DNA of 64,000 nt. It comes from Alcaligenaceae bacterium (lineage in GTDB: Bacteria > Pseudomonadota > Gammaproteobacteria > Burkholderiales > Burkholderiaceae_B). The stretch lies in NCBI GenBank assembly GCA_013416485.1, contig JACCEO010000011.1, positions 1 to 64,000 of the forward strand. The letters run 5' to 3'. This document shows, piece after piece, positions 1-8,016 of this stretch. Under the pieces are notes generated by a model. The model was not told the DNA's origin. It made no database searches and worked only from the letters and a program-made list of their open reading frames with translations. How positions within the stretch are numbered: the first letter of the stretch is position 1; every line of letters begins with the position of its first letter. Position numbers and translations under genes: made by a program.

Positions 1-72
1 GTCATTGCCGATCATCCGGTGAACCGCGTGGGCGAGCTGCTGCCCTGGAACGTCACCCTGCCCAGCCCCTAA
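1..72 (+). mobile_element. 3' end of an IS66-type transposase (TnpC), truncated by the window edge
   Basis: The first 23 codons read in frame to a TAA stop and end in the residues ADHPVNR-x-GELLPWN. This resembles the short C-terminal element of IS66-family TnpC transposases, which often ends HPINR-x-ELLPWNW. Only the tail is visible, so it is unknown whether the upstream gene is intact. The next gene stop on the other strand lies 4 bases away, and I see no IS66-like terminal inverted repeat in the following few hundred bases. The right end of the element may therefore be lost, leaving a remnant. The assignment rests on a short motif. Confidence 0.6.
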
Positions 73-76
73 GCGT

Positions 77-439
77 TCAATCCCACGACTCATGTTCAAG
101 CGGGTCCGTCGACAGGTCCCAGATCGTCGAGTGGTATTGCACTTCAAACCATTCTTGAAACATTTTACGGGTGCGAGGTTTAGGCCACATCGTCTCGTCC
201 GTGAACCAGGCCTGCAAAAAGGATGAGAACAAGGGGCTAAAGCGCCGCAGTGCCCACTGCTCGGCTTGCTCTGGCGTATTGATCTCGCCGTCCGATAATA
301 AATAGACGTCTTGCTCCTGGCGCAGATCCTCCAGGGTGAAATCCGGCATCGGCTGCGGATCAACGCGCATGATCCAGTCCAGTGCCGGCTGCTTGGGCAA
401 GAGGATGATTGCGTTGCGATTGAGGGTCGCGTCTTCCAT
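77..439 (-). CDS. Hypothetical protein, 120 aa, unknown function
   Basis: I do not recognise this 120-residue protein. It is acidic and rich in Trp, Phe and Pro in its C-terminal half. It has no predicted membrane segment or signal peptide and looks like a soluble cytoplasmic protein. A segment around residues 55-105 (PEQAEQWALRRFSPLF, then MFQEWFEVQYHS) has the even composition of a real protein. No strong Shine-Dalgarno sequence precedes the ATG at 439. It sits between a transposase remnant and an Abi-alpha-type gene, so it could be accessory cargo. Gene reality is likely but not proven. Confidence 0.55.
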   Translation of the reverse strand: MEDATLNRNAIILLPKQPALDWIMRVDPQPMPDFTLEDLRQEQDVYLLSDGEINTPEQAEQWALRRFSPLFSSFLQAWFTDETMWPKPRTRKMFQEWFEVQYHSTIWDLSTDPLEHESWD

Positions 440-765
440 ATCAGGCTGCGCTCGGATAATAAATAAAGCCTAATTGTAAGCACGGATCAATGATTACGCA
501 CCATGCAAGACGGTGCTGGCCGGAGCCTTACGCTCATTGTCTCTGTGGCTATTCAGCTAAATCGCTAACTGGCAATAGGAAAATGGGGTCTGCCAAGCTT
601 AGATTACTCGAAAGCCGTCAGTCGCGACCGCCTGCTCCTGGCCGATTGTAGCCAAAGGCAGATGGCCGAACCCGACCCTAAGCAGACCGTCGATAATGGT
701 GAAAGCGGACGTTTAACACTGAAGTGAAGCTTAACTGCTACGAAGTCGTCGGCTGTACCACCTCG
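440..765. other. Non-coding stretch, no recognisable gene
   Basis: This 326-base gap separates two minus-strand genes. I find no RNA gene, long inverted repeat or convincing promoter in it. Bases 625-715 contain short coding-like pieces (for example a frame reading MAEPDPKQTVDNGESG) of the kind often left as eroded remnants next to transferred genes. None is an intact frame with a start and a ribosome binding site. Confidence 0.4.
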
Positions 766-1671
766 TTATGCATGTCTTTCTTGGCACGCTTCAATAAATA
801 GCGCGCCTAGTTCTGTAAGTATTGTTGACGTTTCGGTTTCTATCTCTATGTCGAAATCTACAGAGGTATAACGATCGCGTTCACCGCCGGGAATTTCAAT
901 ACTATGAGTGCCTGCACTGGCTTCATAAACAACTTTTGCCAATCCTAGTCGAATGATATTCGCCATCTCAAACTCTTTAATATTTTGCTCTGGAATTGTT
1001 TCAGGGGCGGCAATCCGTATTCTTAGTGTAGATTCTTGGTAGTGAAGCGATCTCAACTCCCCTTCAACAGAATGTATAGATGACCTAATCTCCATAGCTT
1101 CGTTAGAAAAAACACGCTTTCCATCAGGTGACACATTCATAAGCTCTTGCTTGAAGTCTGCTAGTTTAGACATAAGCCCGGCTTCAATTTTTGCTCTATT
1201 TTCCAAGAAATCCGTAAGCTCACCGTTCAACATAGACACTCGTCCCTTCCTCTCAAGAAGAACCGATTCCAATAAATTAAACTCCTCCTTGGATAACTGG
1301 CTAAGAATGTACGGAAAAACTTGATTCTGTATGTTCTGCTGCGAGTCGGCCATATTCACCAGTAATACAGCCCATTTATCCTGCAGCTCATCATCATCTT
1401 CTAAAGACGCATTTTCTAGGTAAGGGCAAAGGAGCTTCGGCGGAATAGCCTTTACGCTGATTTTATTCTTCTCGCAGATATATTTTGCTTTATTTAGTAT
1501 TTTAACTTGATTACTGAAGCGCCAATAAGACATTTGATCACGCACTAAGAGCCCAAGCTCCTCAAGGGGCGGCAATACCAGTTTGTCGACAAAGCTTTTT
1601 GCGACATCTATTCCTTTCTCTATCGCGGTGGACGAAACATTTATTTTGATATCTTTTTTTTCATCGCTCAT
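766..1671 (-). CDS. Abi-alpha / DUF4393 family protein (putative phage-resistance protein)
   Basis: This 301-residue soluble protein carries the features of the Abi-alpha (DUF4393) family. An N-terminal leader is followed by LVLPPLEELGLLVRD and a helical block, WRFSNQVKILNKAKYICEKN (about residues 50-70). The family core comes next, with IPPKLLCPYLENASLEDD and LQDKWAVLLVNMADS (about 78-115). The family is annotated as a possible abortive-infection protein, but its biochemistry is not established. The ATG at 1671 is preceded by GGAG at about 8 nt. The gene is clearly more AT-rich than the core genes of the window, which with the nearby IS66 tail suggests horizontal acquisition. It appears monocistronic. 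Confidence 0.7.
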   Translation of the reverse strand: MSDEKKDIKINVSSTAIEKGIDVAKSFVDKLVLPPLEELGLLVRDQMSYWRFSNQVKILNKAKYICEKNKISVKAIPPKLLCPYLENASLEDDDELQDKWAVLLVNMADSQQNIQNQVFPYILSQLSKEEFNLLESVLLERKGRVSMLNGELTDFLENRAKIEAGLMSKLADFKQELMNVSPDGKRVFSNEAMEIRSSIHSVEGELRSLHYQESTLRIRIAAPETIPEQNIKEFEMANIIRLGLAKVVYEASAGTHSIEIPGGERDRYTSVDFDIEIETETSTILTELGALFIEACQERHA

Positions 1672-1692
1672 TCTCTACTCCGCTCTCGCGCC

Positions 1693-1722
1693 TATAAAAC
1701 TTGAAGAATACCAAATCAACAA
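1693..1722 (-). promoter_or_regulatory. Candidate sigma-70 promoter of the DUF4393 gene
   Basis: On the minus strand TTGTTG (1717-1722) is followed after 18 bases by TTTATA (1693-1698), about 22 bases upstream of the ATG. Both spacing and hexamers are acceptable but not strong, so this is a proposal only. Confidence 0.3.
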
Positions 1723-1936
1723 TAGCGACCTATTATTCATCAGCAAAACAACAAAGTGCCGCAGAAGATGACTATGCTGGCTTGCAGCTATTTCACCATC
1801 CGACGAACAGGTTTAGCAGAAATAGAAAACAAAGCATGGTCGAAAGCGTGCTCAAATTGCAATGTTTGTTTTTAACAGCTGTTTTGAGGGAGTACGCTCA
1901 CCGGCCGCATTTGGCCGAATACCGACACGGCAGGAT

Positions 1937-2236
1937 TCAGTCATGCGTGGTCAAAGGCTTTACCGTCAACTTTAAACCCATAGCATGGATAACCTTGAAT
2001 AGCGTATCAGAGCTGGGTGCACGCTCTCCTGAGAGACTCTTGTAAAGACTTTCCCGAGATAGGCCAGTGTCGCGAGCCAGTTGAGTCATGCCTCGAGCTC
2101 TGGCAATGTCACCCAACGCTGCCGCTAACAGCGCTGGATCACGATCTTCTATTGCGACCTGAAGGTAGGCGGCAACATCCTCCTCATCATTGAGGTAGTT
2201 GGATACATCAAACGGACGGGTCTTGATTTTGCTCAT
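1937..2236 (-). CDS. HigA-like (HTH) addiction-module antitoxin, orphan
   Basis: A 99-residue protein starting MSKIKTRPFDVSNYL. Its C-terminal helix-turn-helix (LARDTGLSRESLYKSLSGER) and tail MGLKLTVKP are typical of the DNA-binding 'addiction module antidote' proteins paired with RelE/HigB-type toxins. I take ATG 2236 as the start because AGGAG lies 7 bases upstream and family members begin here, although the frame stays open to 2290. In this family the toxin gene normally lies directly upstream. Here only its first codons remain (see the next entry), so the antitoxin is an orphan. It probably binds the inverted repeat at 2299-2316 and regulates itself. Confidence 0.8.
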   Translation of the reverse strand: MSKIKTRPFDVSNYLNDEEDVAAYLQVAIEDRDPALLAAALGDIARARGMTQLARDTGLSRESLYKSLSGERAPSSDTLFKVIHAMGLKLTVKPLTTHD

Positions 2237-2290
2237 TTCGTAACTCCTGAGCCAGTGTATAAATTGCTCTGTTTCGATAATGCTGTACAT
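2237..2290 (-). pseudogene. 5' remnant of a RelE/HigB-type toxin gene
   Basis: The 18 codons before the antitoxin start read MYSIIETEQFIHWLRS followed by YE. This matches the N-terminus of RelE/HigB-type toxins of the short 'putative addiction module killer protein' group, which typically start with a pattern like MY-x-I-x-x-T-x-x-F-x-x-WL. The frame then runs directly into the antitoxin without a stop. The rest of a roughly 95-codon toxin gene is missing. The simplest reading is an internal deletion that removed the toxin body while keeping the original promoter, toxin start and antitoxin ribosome binding site. Confidence 0.6.
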
Positions 2291-2298
2291 GGATTTAT

Positions 2299-2316
2299 TG
2301 TAGCCTTGTGGCTACA
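2299..2316. promoter_or_regulatory. Inverted repeat, likely antitoxin autoregulation operator
   Basis: TGTAGCC-TTGT-GGCTACA is a perfect 7-bp inverted repeat with a 4-base spacer. It lies 9 bases upstream of the remnant toxin start codon and so is placed to overlap the promoter of the former toxin-antitoxin operon. HTH antitoxins of this class usually repress their own promoters at such repeats. Confidence 0.5.
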
Positions 2317-2527
2317 GTTCGCAATTGTTTATTTTGCACTTAACGAAACTAGGGGTGTTTGGATGAACCGCACCTAAACTTTAGCGACATAGATATTCTG
2401 GCCAAACGCAGTCCGCCGTAGCAATTTCAAGTCATGACCAAATCTGTCAGCTATCGCCAGATTCAGTCTGGTTTACTACAATTACTATTCTGCCTCTTCT
2501 GAAACACTAACAGTTAGTCTCTAAATA

Positions 2528-3532
2528 ATGAAAATTTTAATCACCGGTGGTGCTGGGTTTATTGGTTCAGCGGTGATTCGCTATGTTATTAACCACACAC
2601 AAGACCATGTGGTGAATATCGACAAGCTGACCTATGCGGGTAACCTAGGTTCATTAGCAAGCATCAGTAAAAGCCCACGCTACCAGTTTGAAAAAATAGA
2701 TATTTGTAATGCAAGCGATGTTGCTGTGGCGTTTGCTAAACACCAACCCGATGCTGTTATGCATTTGGCGGCTGAATCCCACGTGGACCGGTCGATTCAC
2801 GGCCCTGCTGAATTCATACAAACCAATATTGTAGGAACATACAACCTGCTAGAGGCAGCGCGTAGCTATTGGGATAACTTACCTGCCACCCGGAAAGCTG
2901 GCTTTCGGTTTCATCATATATCTACAGACGAGGTCTATGGCGATCTAGATGGAACCACTGCACTGTTCCATGAAAGCACACCCTATGCGCCTAGCTCACC
3001 CTATTCAGCCAGTAAAGCCAGTGCCGACCATTTAGTACGTGCATGGCATAAAACATTTGGGCTGCCGGTGCTTATTACCAATTGCTCGAATAACTATGGA
3101 CCGTATCAGTTTCCAGAAAAGTTAATTCCGTTGGTAATATTAAATGCCTTGCAGGGCAAGCCATTACCTATTTATGGCCAAGGCGACCAAGTGCGCGACT
3201 GGCTGTATGTAGAGGATCATGCCAAGGCCTTGTACCAGGTGATAGTGAATGGCAAGGTGGGTGAAACCTACAACATTGGTGGCCACAATGAAAAGCAGAA
3301 TATTGATGTGGTCAGGAAAATATGCCAGATACTGGATAGCTTGCGCCCTTTGGAAAAGGGCGAGTATGCTGATCTGATTACTTATGTTGAAGATAGACTA
3401 GGTCATGACCGCCGCTATGCCATTGATGCTAGCAAGATTCAACGTGAACTAGGGTGGACGCCTGATGAAAGCTTTGAGTCTGGCATCCAGAAAACTGTGC
3501 AGTGGTATTTGGATAACTACGCCACTACATAA
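2528..3532 (+). CDS. rmlB: dTDP-glucose 4,6-dehydratase
   Basis: A 334-residue extended short-chain dehydrogenase, slightly shorter than typical RmlB (about 350-360). The N-terminal NAD-binding motif is TGGAGFIG. The catalytic region has STDEVYGDL (Thr-Asp-Glu triad) and YSASKASAD (the catalytic Tyr-xxx-Lys). The signature [12 protein letters not shown] and the sugar-nucleotide region [14 protein letters not shown] are present. It converts dTDP-glucose to dTDP-4-keto-6-deoxyglucose, the branch point to dTDP-rhamnose and other deoxysugars. rmlA, rmlC and rmlD are not adjacent, so the substrate must be supplied from elsewhere. It is followed 85 bases later by a methyltransferase and, on the opposite strand, flagellin, which suggests a role in a modified surface or flagellar sugar (inference). 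The ribosome binding site is weak. Confidence 0.93.
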   Translation: MKILITGGAGFIGSAVIRYVINHTQDHVVNIDKLTYAGNLGSLASISKSPRYQFEKIDICNASDVAVAFAKHQPDAVMHLAAESHVDRSIHGPAEFIQTNIVGTYNLLEAARSYWDNLPATRKAGFRFHHISTDEVYGDLDGTTALFHESTPYAPSSPYSASKASADHLVRAWHKTFGLPVLITNCSNNYGPYQFPEKLIPLVILNALQGKPLPIYGQGDQVRDWLYVEDHAKALYQVIVNGKVGETYNIGGHNEKQNIDVVRKICQILDSLRPLEKGEYADLITYVEDRLGHDRRYAIDASKIQRELGWTPDESFESGIQKTVQWYLDNYATT

Positions 3533-3617
3533 ATATCCCTGTAATTCCAGCGATTAGTTTGGGCCATCTACTGTTACGCTAGGCAGCATCTTGCCTTATG
3601 CCCATCAGGAGCCCAGT

Positions 3618-5231
3618 TTGAATTCGCCAGACATCAATCAGCAGATTGCTGATCACTACGATCGTACCCAGTACACTTCGAATGCTTTTTTCTATTCCTC
3701 GCCAGGCCACTTGCGGGCTGCTGCGCAGTTGTATGGCATAGAAACCGTGCCGGTAGAACATGCCAGGGTGTTAGAACTAGGCTGTGCTGCGGGCGGTAAC
3801 TTGCTGCCCTTTGTGTTGGCCTATCCCGGTGCCCATGCTGTAGGGGTGGATTTATCGCCAGCGCAGATCCAGCAAGGGCAGAAGGTGGTACAGGACTTAA
3901 AGCTAGAAAATCTGCATTTGCACGCAATGAGCCTAACCGATATTACCAAAGACTTTGGTGAGTTCGACTACATCATTGTGCATGGCGTGTTTAGCTGGGT
4001 ACCGCCCGAAGTTCGGGATGCCATATTACGTATTTGTCGTGAAAATCTATCCCCTAAGGGTATCGCTTATATTAGCTATAACACCTACCCTGGTTGGAAA
4101 GCAGGTGATATTGTGCGCGATGCCATGTTGTTGCATAGTCATGCAGCAACGACGGATGATGAAAAGCTGGCTAGCGCCAAAGCCATGCTGACCTTGTTGT
4201 CAGATGGTTTAGCAGCAAGTAATCCATTAGCTCCGTCGTTGCGTGGGGCGGTGACTCAGTTGCAGAAACAGTCTGATTACTACATATCGCATGAATATTT
4301 AGAAGCCTTTAATACGCCATGCTATATGTTGGAATTCGTGGATGCTGCCCAACAAGCTGGTTTGGTGTATGTGGGGGATGCGGAACCACATGCTGAGCTT
4401 TCAGCGACCTATGGTCAAAATGTGCAGCTTAATCATAGTGTCATTGCACTAGGTCAGCCCAAGGTATTACGCCAGCAGTATTTGGACTTTGCGATGGGGC
4501 GTAACTTCCGTAAAAGCCTATTGGTACACCAAGAACGGGAAGCCAATATATTGATTAGCCCCGACGTAGATCAACTTCAAGGTTTGTATTGGGCAGGTCA
4601 CTTCACTAAGGTGGATCCTCCTAAAGAGGCACCTGCCAACGTGCAGGCGTTTACCAATCAGCGTGGTGGTCCATTAAATACATCCGAAGCGAATGTGCTG
4701 GCGGTGCTGAAGGTAGTAACAGCCACTTGGCCCAAAGCGGTAAGTTTTGAGTACTTACTGTCTGAAGTCCAAGCGGATGGTACGCTAACAGGTGATGTCG
4801 TTAGCATACAAAAACAGCTAGTAAATGCCCTGAATACCTTGTTCCGTCTAAACCAGTTGCGTTATAGCCTGGACGCAGGTCCTTACGCAGATAAACAGAC
4901 AGATGTAAGCAAACCAGCGATTATTCCTGGTCTGGCATACTTGCAAGAGGCCAGTAAAGACGCTGGTTTTGGAGTGGGCCGATTCAACCTATGGCATGAT
5001 GTCACAAATTTGGCCTTGAAAGACCCTGAGGCCTTTATTTTGCCGTATATCAACGGCAGCAACACTGTGGCAGAACTTAGAACCCGCCTACGCGATGCTT
5101 TGCAACAAGGCAAAGTGGCTAGTAACAACGGTGAAATGCTAACTGGCCAGCGTAATTTAGATGCCACTGCGCAAAAAATACTGGATGGCGTAATTAGTTT
5201 GTTAAAAAGCCGTGGCATGTTAATGGTTTAA
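3618..5231 (+). CDS. Class I SAM-dependent methyltransferase with methyltransferase regulatory domain
   Basis: An N-terminal Rossmann methyltransferase domain carries motif I, VLELGCAAGGNLLPF, followed by VGVDLSPAQI. A long region after it (about residues 210-310) matches the 'methyltransferase regulatory domain' layout, and a C-terminal winged-helix-like part follows. I choose the TTG at 3618, giving 537 aa, because CAGGAG sits 6 bases before it; the in-frame TTG at 3591 has no ribosome binding site. The substrate is unknown. Family members often occur in cell-surface polysaccharide or O-antigen loci. The position after rmlB and beside fliC suggests methylation of a glycan or of flagellin (inference). 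Confidence 0.8.
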   Translation: MNSPDINQQIADHYDRTQYTSNAFFYSSPGHLRAAAQLYGIETVPVEHARVLELGCAAGGNLLPFVLAYPGAHAVGVDLSPAQIQQGQKVVQDLKLENLHLHAMSLTDITKDFGEFDYIIVHGVFSWVPPEVRDAILRICRENLSPKGIAYISYNTYPGWKAGDIVRDAMLLHSHAATTDDEKLASAKAMLTLLSDGLAASNPLAPSLRGAVTQLQKQSDYYISHEYLEAFNTPCYMLEFVDAAQQAGLVYVGDAEPHAELSATYGQNVQLNHSVIALGQPKVLRQQYLDFAMGRNFRKSLLVHQEREANILISPDVDQLQGLYWAGHFTKVDPPKEAPANVQAFTNQRGGPLNTSEANVLAVLKVVTATWPKAVSFEYLLSEVQADGTLTGDVVSIQKQLVNALNTLFRLNQLRYSLDAGPYADKQTDVSKPAIIPGLAYLQEASKDAGFGVGRFNLWHDVTNLALKDPEAFILPYINGSNTVAELRTRLRDALQQGKVASNNGEMLTGQRNLDATAQKILDGVISLLKSRGMLMV

Positions 5232-5277
5232 TTCTGCTTTTTTGGCACAATAAATCAGTTGACTTAATAATATAAAA

Positions 5278-5308
5278 AAACCGCCATCCTATAAAGGTAT
5301 GGCGGTTT
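5278..5308. terminator. Bidirectional Rho-independent terminator
   Basis: AAACCGCCAT / ATGGCGGTTT form a perfect 10-bp stem around an 11-base loop. A run of A bases before it gives a U tract on the minus strand, and TTT follows it on the plus strand. It lies between the convergent methyltransferase and fliC genes and can end both transcripts. Confidence 0.85.
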
Positions 5309-5356
5309 ATCACTGCGAACCAGAGTGGCTCTCTACTCTGATTTACTAGCCGAGTA

Positions 5357-7012
5357 TTAACGCAACAGCGACAATACGGTTTGTGGCACTTGGTTGGCTT
5401 GAGCCAAGACCGATGTACCAGCTTGCTGCAGGATCTGAGCACGTGTCATGTTGGATACTTCCACGGCGTAGTCCGCGTCTTCGATGCGTGAACGAGCAGC
5501 CGACAAGTTGGTGACAGTGTTGCTTAGGTTGGTGATCGTGGATTGGAAGCGATTTTGTACTGCACCCAGTTCGCCACGTAGAGCATCGACTTGGGCTAGG
5601 GCTTTGTCAAGTGCTGCCAATGGGTCTGCTGTTTTGGTGACGCCACTTTTTTCGTCAAGGGTTAGTTTGCCCTTGTCGTCAGCGTAAACTACGTTTGCTG
5701 CACTATCTGTAACCTTACCATTTTTATGAACGTATAGCTCTTGATCTTTCTCGGTGGTCAAGTTACCCATCAGATTGTAGACAGCATTACCACCTTCAGT
5801 AACAGCACCACCGATGGCTACGCTATATGCAGGTGTAGAACCAGTAGCGCCATCGACGTCAATTGTTACTGCTGCTGCTGTACCGGCTACTTTCTGTGCA
5901 ACAGTTGCGGCTGAAGCTGTTTCACCCTGAACTGAAATTTCATTATCGGTAGCTGTTTGAGTAACTGTAACGTTGCCGATTTTAATTGAGTCGCCATCGT
6001 CCATACCCGTTGTTGTGACGTTTGTGATCAAAGAGCTTAGTGTTGCCGCAGTAACAGTACCTGAACCTGTTTGCGTTAAGTTTCGGTCACTATCGATATA
6101 TAGAGCTGATCCTGTGGCTGCATCAGTTAAAGCGCCATTGCTATCGATTGTTACTTCATGGCTTTTGCCACCTAAAGTAACTGTTGCTGTTGTTGTTTGA
6201 CCAGCAGGGGGAGTTAAGGATGTCACCGTATCAGCTGCAGTACGCGCTGGATCGTTAACAGTGTAGTTTTTAGTATCGGCGTTGTAGGTGTAAGTTGCAC
6301 CATCTACTACAACGGTACCTTTATCCTGCATTTTACCCAGGATATCAGTTGCTGTTGCTGCACTATCACCAGCTACGGAAAGGTCTTTAGTGTAAGTTGT
6401 TGTACCATTGGCATCTGTAGTGGTTTTACTCCAGCCGTCAACAGGAAGATTATTTGCTGTTGCTGTTGCATTGGCAGTGCCCAAGCCATCAACGTTGAAA
6501 CCCTTAAGGCCCAAAGTGCTCGATGTAATGGCTTTCAGGTTAACATTAATGGTTTCGTTGTCGTGTGCACCAACCTGAACTTTCAGGCTGTTGTCACTGG
6601 CTAGCACTTTCACACCGTTAAACTGAGTTTGCTCAGAAACACGATTGATCTCGTCCATGCGTTGTGTAATCTCAGCTTGGATAGATTCTAAATCGGAAGC
6701 TGAGTTGGAACCGTTAGCTGCTTGAACAGTTAGTTCACGTACGCGCTGTAAGTTGTTATTGATTTCGTTCAACGCACCTTCAGTGGTTTGCGCGATAGAG
6801 ATACCGTCGTTGGCGTTACGGCCAGCTTGGGTCAAGCCCTTGATGTTGGCGGTAAAACGGTTGGCAATGGCCTGGCCGGCAGCGTCGTCTTTAGCGCTGT
6901 TGATGCGCAGGCCAGAAGACAGGCGCTCAATAGCGGTGCCCAGTGCGCCTTGCGACTTGGACAAATTGCCTTGGGCAACCAGGGAAAGCATATTGGTGTT
7001 GATAACTGACAT
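5357..7012 (-). CDS. fliC: Flagellin
   Basis: A 551-residue flagellar filament protein. The N-terminal D0/D1 block starts [14 protein letters not shown] and contains [19 protein letters not shown] and [15 protein letters not shown]. The C-terminal D1/D0 block contains [29 protein letters not shown] and ends [13 protein letters not shown]. The middle (about residues 170-455) is a Thr/Ala/Val-rich variable surface domain, which accounts for the length being well above the roughly 390 residues of minimal flagellins. The protein is exported by the flagellar type III system and polymerises outside the cell. Transcription is probably from the sigma-28 promoter at 7145-7171, and transcription ends at the shared terminator at 5278-5308. 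No other flagellar structural genes are in the window. Confidence 0.97.
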   Translation of the reverse strand: MSVINTNMLSLVAQGNLSKSQGALGTAIERLSSGLRINSAKDDAAGQAIANRFTANIKGLTQAGRNANDGISIAQTTEGALNEINNNLQRVRELTVQAANGSNSASDLESIQAEITQRMDEINRVSEQTQFNGVKVLASDNSLKVQVGAHDNETINVNLKAITSSTLGLKGFNVDGLGTANATATANNLPVDGWSKTTTDANGTTTYTKDLSVAGDSAATATDILGKMQDKGTVVVDGATYTYNADTKNYTVNDPARTAADTVTSLTPPAGQTTTATVTLGGKSHEVTIDSNGALTDAATGSALYIDSDRNLTQTGSGTVTAATLSSLITNVTTTGMDDGDSIKIGNVTVTQTATDNEISVQGETASAATVAQKVAGTAAAVTIDVDGATGSTPAYSVAIGGAVTEGGNAVYNLMGNLTTEKDQELYVHKNGKVTDSAANVVYADDKGKLTLDEKSGVTKTADPLAALDKALAQVDALRGELGAVQNRFQSTITNLSNTVTNLSAARSRIEDADYAVEVSNMTRAQILQQAGTSVLAQANQVPQTVLSLLR

Positions 7013-7144
7013 GGAAACTCCCGTGTAAATGTTGATGGCGAAAATTACTTCGCCTGCTTGCCCAGGAATAAACTAAGTGGCTTTGCTGTTTAGGCGTCGC
7101 GGTTTGCGCGGTGAAACCTGCTTAGTTCTTCCTGTACAACATCA

Positions 7145-7171
7145 TTAACGGCGGGGTGTCCGGGAACTTTA
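7145..7171 (-). promoter_or_regulatory. Sigma-28 (FliA) promoter of fliC
   Basis: On the minus strand TAAAGTTC (7164-7171) is followed after exactly 11 bases by GCCGTTAA (7145-7152). The consensus for sigma-28 is TAAAGTTT-N11-GCCGATAA, so only two positions differ. The predicted leader upstream of the fliC ATG is about 125 bases. Confidence 0.85.
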
Positions 7172-7214
7172 GGGCAGTGTTCCTGAAAGTTGTTATTTAC
7201 TTGTTTATTTGCTG

Positions 7215-7844
7215 TTAAGGCCTTGCTGATGTAATTGTTCCAGCCAAATCTACAGACTGTGCCTCGCAAGCTTGCACCAGTTCATAATCATGACTGGCGA
7301 ACAGTACAACGCGGGTTTTAGCCCAGGTCTTGAACTGTTCGGCCAGTGCAGCGCGGGCTGGTGTATCTAGCCCACTGCTGGGGCCGTCCGCAATAATGAC
7401 AGCGGGGTCGCCCAGGGCAGCAGCTGTCAGATAGACCTTACGTCGTGTACCTGTAGACATTTGTTCAAAGCGTTTTTCCAAATGCGGTTCCAGCCCTAGG
7501 CGGTAGGCCAGATCAAGCACGCTGTCGTCCAGCACGGTGTTCTTTTCTGCAGCCACTTGCTGCAGCATTCCAATCCCAGTTTGGGTGGGGAACTCCATGC
7601 AGTTGTCAGGCACATAGGCTACGCGGGCCTTGGCGAGTTGTGGCGTTCTTCTTAGTGAATGTCCATCTATCCACACATCTCCGCCATCGGGTGCAATAAC
7701 ACCAGCGATTATCCTCAATAAGCTGGATTTACCCGTGCTGTCCTCTTCGCATAGCGCGAAACATCCAGGGGAAAAGCTGTAGCTTAGCTCCTGGAATAGT
7801 TGGTAGTCGCGGTAGCGTTTACTAAGTTTATCTATGCGTAACAT
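7215..7844 (-). CDS. ABC-transporter-like ATP-binding protein with degenerate catalytic motifs
   Basis: A 209-residue single nucleotide-binding domain with the overall fold of an ABC ATPase (start MLRIDKLSKRYRDYQLF). The key motifs deviate. Walker A reads EEDSTGKSS instead of G-x-x-G-x-GKST. The Q-loop region is YVPDN. The signature is MSTGT instead of LSGGQ. Walker B is VIIADGP with Gly in place of the catalytic Glu. The switch His (ASHD) and the D-loop SGLD are kept. No permease gene is adjacent. It may bind nucleotide without efficient hydrolysis, partner with a distant permease, or serve a non-transport role. It lies upstream of fliC on the same strand, but the sigma-28 promoter in the gap suggests separate transcription. 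Confidence 0.75.
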   Translation of the reverse strand: MLRIDKLSKRYRDYQLFQELSYSFSPGCFALCEEDSTGKSSLLRIIAGVIAPDGGDVWIDGHSLRRTPQLAKARVAYVPDNCMEFPTQTGIGMLQQVAAEKNTVLDDSVLDLAYRLGLEPHLEKRFEQMSTGTRRKVYLTAAALGDPAVIIADGPSSGLDTPARAALAEQFKTWAKTRVVLFASHDYELVQACEAQSVDLAGTITSARP

Positions 7845-7917
7845 GGGGGCAAGTATACGCAGGAATGGGATGAGCTACCAGTATTGGTTACGGTACATGG
7901 ATTACTTTGTTACCTAG

Positions 7918-7941
7918 GTTTTTGTCCTCATGGACAAAAAC
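7918..7941. promoter_or_regulatory. Perfect 10-bp inverted repeat upstream of hicAB
   Basis: GTTTTTGTCC-TCAT-GGACAAAAAC is a perfect 10-bp dyad about 75 bases upstream of hicA. No U tract follows it on either strand, so an operator bound by the HicB antitoxin is more likely than a terminator. Its distance from the hicA start leaves room for a promoter between them or overlapping it. Confidence 0.45.
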
Positions 7942-8016
7942 ATCCTAAATGATACAAGTTGCTAATTTACACGCATATAGTGAATATCTTCTTGGGTCTT
8001 TTAGGATGGTATTTTT

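Noticed and set aside
1701-2045. Plus-strand open frame of 114 codons overlapping the antitoxin gene
   Set aside because: It runs antisense through the well-supported HTH antitoxin, has no ribosome binding site and no protein-like pattern.
2528-5231. O-antigen or rhamnose biosynthesis cluster
   Set aside because: Only rmlB and one methyltransferase are present. There are no rmlA/C/D, glycosyltransferases, wzx or wzy.
5800-6500. Possible repeat array or degenerate sequence inside fliC
   Set aside because: The Thr/Ala/Val-rich codons look repetitive, but no true tandem unit is present. It is the normal variable flagellin domain.
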